From: Hormiphora californensis
Lineage: Eukaryota > Ctenophora > Tentaculata > Cydippida > Pleurobrachiidae
Assembly: GCA_020137815.1 (NCBI GenBank)
Contig: CM035350.1
Coordinates: forward strand, 4,348,418 to 4,412,417
DNA: 64,000 bases
Direction: 5' to 3'
In this document: positions 58,001 to 64,000 of the stretch, in pieces
Numbering within the stretch: position 1 is the stretch's first letter
How the letters are laid out: each line of letters begins with the position of its first letter
Notes under the pieces: generated by a model
The model's input: the letters and a program-made list of their open reading frames with translations, nothing else
Database searches by the model: none
What the model was told of the DNA's origin: nothing
Program-made: the position numbers and the translations under genes

Positions 58001-59605
58001 CCGATATACCCAGAGTTAGGATTGGAGGTTGGATAATAAGCTCTCCAATCAGGAACATGCCCACCACGGCTGAGGCGAACTCGCCCAGAGAGAAGTAACT
58101 GTACACGTAGGCACTGCCCGTACATGTGTACCTGAGAGAGGATGATACATGTGTCAGAAGTTGGTTACGAAGTCACCCCTTTTATTGCAATAATAACAGA
58201 GGGGTAATTTCATTACCAATGTCAGAAGGAGGGTCTTGAGAACAAGCTAGAACTTTGAAAGGAATCACTCCCAATCCCATTGCTCCCCGTTATACTAGAG
58301 AGGCCGGATTTTACTTCCACATGGCACCTACCAGGTAGGTGTGGTAGGTCCTACCTTGATGCGAGGTCTGAGTAGCATAGGACGGATAACCCAGCAGCAA
58401 TTCCAGAGAGAAGGTAGCTGATACAGGTGGCAGGTCCAGCTACCGTTTGTACTATCGTCGGGGTTATCACAAATATACCTGTAGTAGAAGATGTCTAGTT
58501 ACAAATAGATCTGGTAGTATGGGATGTAGTGTGTCTCCCCCACTCAGCATGACATAATAATGGATGGTTATTTAGTGGGTGGTAGTACACCACCCACGGT
58601 ACCCCCATGCCACCCATGCTGGTAATATCACTGATAAAATACTCGACGACGCAACGAATTAATTAAATATCATCTTTACCAGACATATAGAATTGACAGT
58701 GACAACTCGCGTTCTCCTCCCCTCCCTCCTATTTATCATTAGTTTCTTTGCAGTGTAAAAAACAAGGAGGACATCATGATAATTGGGGACATCTCAAGAC
58801 ACGAACCTGAACCTCAATAACTAGGTAAATTTCCCAGACACCCTTCCACTGATGGTGCCCCCTATAAATGATTTGCTACGTAAGACCACCCACCATGATT
58901 TGATTGAGTTGTACCCTTGTCATGAAATAAAACTAAAAATTCAGATTCAAGTGAGTGGAATAACACTGATTTCGCAGTGTCACTCATTGAAGGGTACCCA
59001 CTCGAATATGTATCAAATATGGCGGACCCCGTTTGGGTTCCTAATCTGAACTAATATCGGGTCGGGTCGGCACCGTCAGACAGCTCATTTATCAGTCCCA
59101 ATTATCATCTTTCTCACAGTCTAACACAGGCCTCCCTATATTGTCTCATTAAAAACCGCTCTGATCTCATGTTCTCTATTCGCTAAATATCACACCTCTC
59201 CAGTTTTAGGTGCTACAACAGACTCATAGTTGCACCAGTTGGTGTACATTGTACACTGTACATGGAAATTGGGAAATGTTTCCCAATTCCCAAAGTTACA
59301 CTTTAGTGGTTATGGGGTGAATCAGGATAGTACTATACAATCTACATACCAGGAACCGACAGAAACAAGTAAGCAACCAATCAGAAATCGTTATTTAGGC
59401 CACGTGACTGGTTATCAGCCAATCAGGGACCAGTATTTCCTGATTCGGTCGGTTCCTGCTACATACCTGCACCCAGCATGTGGGCTAGTCCCTGAACAAT
59501 AAGGGGCATGAGGGTGAGGCACTTGCTGAGCTTGTTTGAACTCCCCCGATCCTCCCTGACCTGTACCATACGCTCCCCGATACTTGGGGAGCCACAACGA
59601 AACAT
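46061..59605 (-). CDS. Cationic amino acid transporter (SLC7 CAT family), complete
   Basis: Exons on the minus strand: 59605-59467, 58478-58355, 58131-57473, 57340-57231, 46977-46846, 46645-46061. The total is 1,749 nt, 582 residues, all GT-AG and in phase. CATs carry arginine, lysine and related amino acids across the plasma or lysosomal membrane. Family marks in order: KCLTLMPLIVQGLAHMLGAG and IFVITPTIV (helix 1), ARY-type TGSAYVYSYFSLGEF (helix 3), FFAFVGLESVVCLAEEAVNP-K-RDLP, RVIYSMAE joined across intron 4 to DGLLFSWL (the CAT consensus YAMAEDGLLF), DPRTRIPIWN, GGTLSVFVVTALAVIILSYD, and the C-terminal GVVIYFGYGIFNSKL. Intron 4 is 10.3 kb, contains a nucleoside transporter gene and a LINE, and has splice-junction minisatellites at both ends. 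The start (MFRCGSPSIGERM) is the first ATG of the exon; the second Met is an alternative. Confidence 0.93.
46978..47870 (-). repeat. 35-bp minisatellite of 3' splice junctions (CAT intron 4)
   Basis: Twenty-four units beside the true acceptor. In transporter sense each reads CTCTCTCCCCACCCCAG followed by GACGGTT, that is polypyrimidine tract, AG and the first bases of exon 5 (true exon start GACGGTTTGTTG). Four units (near 47365, 47510, 47725 and 47800) keep the longer exon piece GACGGTTTGTTG. Some have CCCTAG in place of CCCCAG. From a short-form copy, reading goes GAC GGT TAC TAA. Confidence 0.93.
48740..50038 (-). CDS. Equilibrative nucleoside transporter (SLC29/ENT family), intronless
   Basis: 432 residues from ATG 50038 (MVREETTPLLRK, an acidic-dileucine-like cytoplasmic start) to the stop at 48740. 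About eleven hydrophobic segments are visible. A large Ser/Asp-rich loop (EDEGVINSDSEDGIRSSISS) sits between helices 6 and 7, as in ENTs. The second half has FITLVITLSCYPAPVI, YAVIIFLTFGLGDILGCLTA (the ENT conserved D near a GR/TA turn), a W-rich segment and ALAWTNGVLLSTGSTYAPE. ENTs move nucleosides down their gradient; the dileucine-type start would suit a lysosomal ENT3-like role. It is nested on the same strand in intron 4 of the SLC7 gene. The lack of introns suggests a retrocopy origin. Confidence 0.88.
   Translation of the reverse strand: MVREETTPLLRKPSPTDEISWGLYLTAAFFGFIYLIPFDMVFSSAGFFTQKYTEIGDQQIVDNYRCYFQFGGITCTVLVNLTYMLSVKTTKHTIVIVLASLTGSVVIFGFLAVSALISTWDWAYGYFVLTTTLYCLSGGFSALFKAAIFVVCGLVGPKATQGFILGQSSAGFLNSVLGLLTLAHTDPVSAGCYFFLTSCVLLLSSGAVFLLFFTRNRQVRLAMTQGLIEPQVPDGEDEGVINSDSEDGIRSSISSNSSTDKTPSLWYVFSQTWQFCLSIFITLVITLSCYPAPVITPTSNIPGYMYAVIIFLTFGLGDILGCLTAARIHIPKQRVLPLSLTRAVFIVLIMMCNVQPRTLPVWFHSDWIPGVFYMALAWTNGVLLSTGSTYAPECVMGAAEKTRAGTLVVFCSALGLFVGSGMVFVFLKLINL
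51044..53990 (+). mobile_element. RTE-like non-LTR retrotransposon with an intact endonuclease-RT frame
   Basis: The frame is open from 51044 to 53965 (about 970 codons). The apurinic-type endonuclease comes first (GTFNCRTLRTADKVSEL, VCGDFNARLGW, SDHRLLI). The reverse transcriptase follows (FREGRSTTSHILTLR, AFIDFVKAFDSINR, GVLQGDTLAPYLF, and FADDVALLA near residue 716). A C-terminal RRLRLAGHAQRHPELTL-KVLLWEP block, typical of RTE/F52C9.6-type elements, ends it. There is no in-frame ATG before the endonuclease, so the start is unclear. The 3' end has AAGTCAAAGTAAGTCAAGTG and TGATAATAATGA. It lies in CAT intron 4, opposite strand. Confidence 0.92.
54056..54105. repeat. Perfect 50-bp palindrome
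   Basis: The 25-base half-site CAAATAGAAACAAGTTAGTT + AGTCA is followed with no spacer by its exact inverse. The segment 54045-54175 is bounded by direct repeats AACACTCGAGAAT, so the palindrome may sit inside a small insertion. Confidence 0.95.
54215..54580 (-). repeat. Displaced second array of 5' splice-junction copies
   Basis: Twelve 30-bp units, sense TCAATGGCAGAG followed by GTACGTTACACGTGTTAC, the same unit as 56600-57240. It lies about 2 kb further into CAT intron 4, ending in a (TG)n run. Confidence 0.92.
54600..56590. other. Sequence between the two splice-donor arrays
   Basis: About 2 kb with no gene I can support. It holds short hairpins (near 54680-54720 and 55165-55195), a fragment of the SINE-associated block (near 55978-56020) and a duplicated TGATTACAAATCATGGGTTG (near 56101 and 56225). 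It looks like one or more nested insertions into an originally continuous donor array. Confidence 0.5.
56600..57240 (-). repeat. 30-bp minisatellite of 5' splice junctions (CAT intron 4)
   Basis: Twenty units follow the true exon-4 donor. In transporter sense each carries TCAATGGCAGAG (exon codons S-M-A-E) and then GTACGT, the intron's own donor. Variants: one unit has GTACAA, one has ATGGTAGAG. The first unit after the true donor is 2 nt longer and puts TAA in frame at 57209-57207, so use of any distal donor would give a premature stop. Confidence 0.95.
58161..58219. mobile_element. Hairpin mini-element, copy 3, with 9-bp target duplication
   Basis: Termini TTGGTTACGAAGTCACCCCT and the inverse of TTGGTAATGAAATTACCCCT. 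It is flanked by TGTCAGAAG on both sides (58152-58160 and 58220-58228). It lies in CAT intron 2. Confidence 0.75.
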
Positions 59606-63447
<3,842 letters not shown>

Positions 63448-63939
63448 CTAAGATCCACCCCTAAAGACGTCTTCTAATAGCACATACACAACAAATAGTC
63501 CTGTAAGAAAGAGGCCCCCAATTAAAAATGCAATGTAGGAAAACGTGGCAGCTGTTTTGGAGTGGATCCTTGCATTGGGCATATCGGAGTGTTTTCTGTA
63601 TTGTCCTGCCTTCTTGGAATGATGCCAGGCCAGGCACCCTAAGGGAGGGCACACTATCAGAGCCAGGATGGCCAGATGAATGTTTGTTCGAGGGGTGGGA
63701 AGTTTGGATTCCTGGGCGTTCTGCATCGAGAGTAGAGCAGAGAGAACCTTCCTCTTGATCACTGGGGAGAGTGTAGCCACTAACCTGCTAGCAGGTACAG
63801 CTGCAGGGGCCCTCTCACCCCTCCCACTACCGGGCTGCCCCATCACGATCCCATCAAATGAAAACCTACTCTTCTTACTAGGGGATATATCCAGGGCGAT
63901 TGACATGTCATTGTCACTAGTTGAGTTCGTGTCGGCCGT
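63448..63939 (-). CDS. CD225/dispanin-like two-helix membrane protein, 3' exon
   Basis: An exon beginning after CTTTCAG at 63940 and ending in a stop at 63448 gives the last 163 residues, phase 0; earlier exons are probably beyond the window edge. The first part is Ser/Pro/Arg-rich. The rest fits the CD225 plan: a first hydrophobic segment NIHLAILALIVCPPLGCLAW, a short basic loop with HSKKAGQYRKHSDMPNARIH and KTAATF, then a second helix SYIAFLIGGLFLTGLFVVYV. The family includes IFITM, PRRT and TMEM90-type proteins with varied membrane roles; no specific member is implied. Confidence 0.65.
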   Translation of the reverse strand, partial: TADTNSTSDNDMSIALDISPSKKSRFSFDGIVMGQPGSGRGERAPAAVPASRLVATLSPVIKRKVLSALLSMQNAQESKLPTPRTNIHLAILALIVCPPLGCLAWHHSKKAGQYRKHSDMPNARIHSKTAATFSYIAFLIGGLFLTGLFVVYVLLEDVFRGGS

Positions 63940-64000
63940 CTGAAAGTGTGCTGTTTTGGAGGCACTGATCGGTGGTTTTCTGGTTCGTTCTGATTGTAGG

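Overview
This is a stretch of animal nuclear genome, most likely from an early-branching or other marine invertebrate; I cannot name the species. The evidence is GT-AG introns throughout, metazoan gene families (two-KIND protein, TRP channels, WDR24, SLC7 and SLC29 transporters, RPP25-like, a CD225 protein), a non-LTR retrotransposon with a long open frame, and very many (CT)n/(GA)n tracts. All exon models were built by hand from splice sites, reading phase and family resemblance; there is no transcript support.

Layout. 1-4707: fragments of a CCR4/CNOT6 deadenylase (+) in sequence that is partly poor quality. 5565-26061 (-): one 22-exon gene for a protein of about 2,370 residues with two KIND domains. 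Its introns host opposite-strand genes: a tandem TRP-channel pair (12138-17062), an RPP25-like Alba protein (23366-24174), and an intronless protein joining a Ty3/gypsy-Gag-like domain to nucleoporin-type FG repeats (24392-25696). 26846-28864 (+): a mitochondrially targeted protein of unknown family. 29157-45447 (+): WDR24, a GATOR2 subunit, in 17 exons, with a secreted-protein gene nested on the other strand and introns full of repeats and transposons. 46061-59605 (-): a complete six-exon cationic amino acid transporter, tail to tail with WDR24, whose 10.3 kb intron 4 holds an intronless equilibrative nucleoside transporter (48740-50038, -) and a LINE (51044-53965, +). 63448-63939 (-): 3' exon of a CD225/dispanin-like protein.

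The most striking signal is at the intron ends. In the transporter's intron 4 the 5' end is a 30-bp minisatellite whose every unit is a copy of the exon-4 end plus 5' splice site. The 3' end of the same intron is a 35-bp minisatellite whose every unit is a copy of the 3' splice site plus the start of exon 5. Smaller versions (one to three extra copies of a splice junction, direct or inverted, usually beside inverted repeats) occur in WDR24 introns 12 and 15, the mitochondrial-protein gene intron 2, and KIND-gene introns 9 and 15. Several (GA)n and (CT)n tracts also start at donors or abut acceptors. I infer that splice junctions here repeatedly seed tandem duplication.

The second main finding is the Gag-like/FG-repeat fusion, a candidate domesticated capsid gene with a possible nuclear-pore connection.

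Cautions: 1-540 and about 2800-3880 look like low-quality sequence with inflated homopolymers. Single-base frame breaks in the KIND gene (two) and the first TRP gene (one) could be sequencing errors, polymorphism or real damage.
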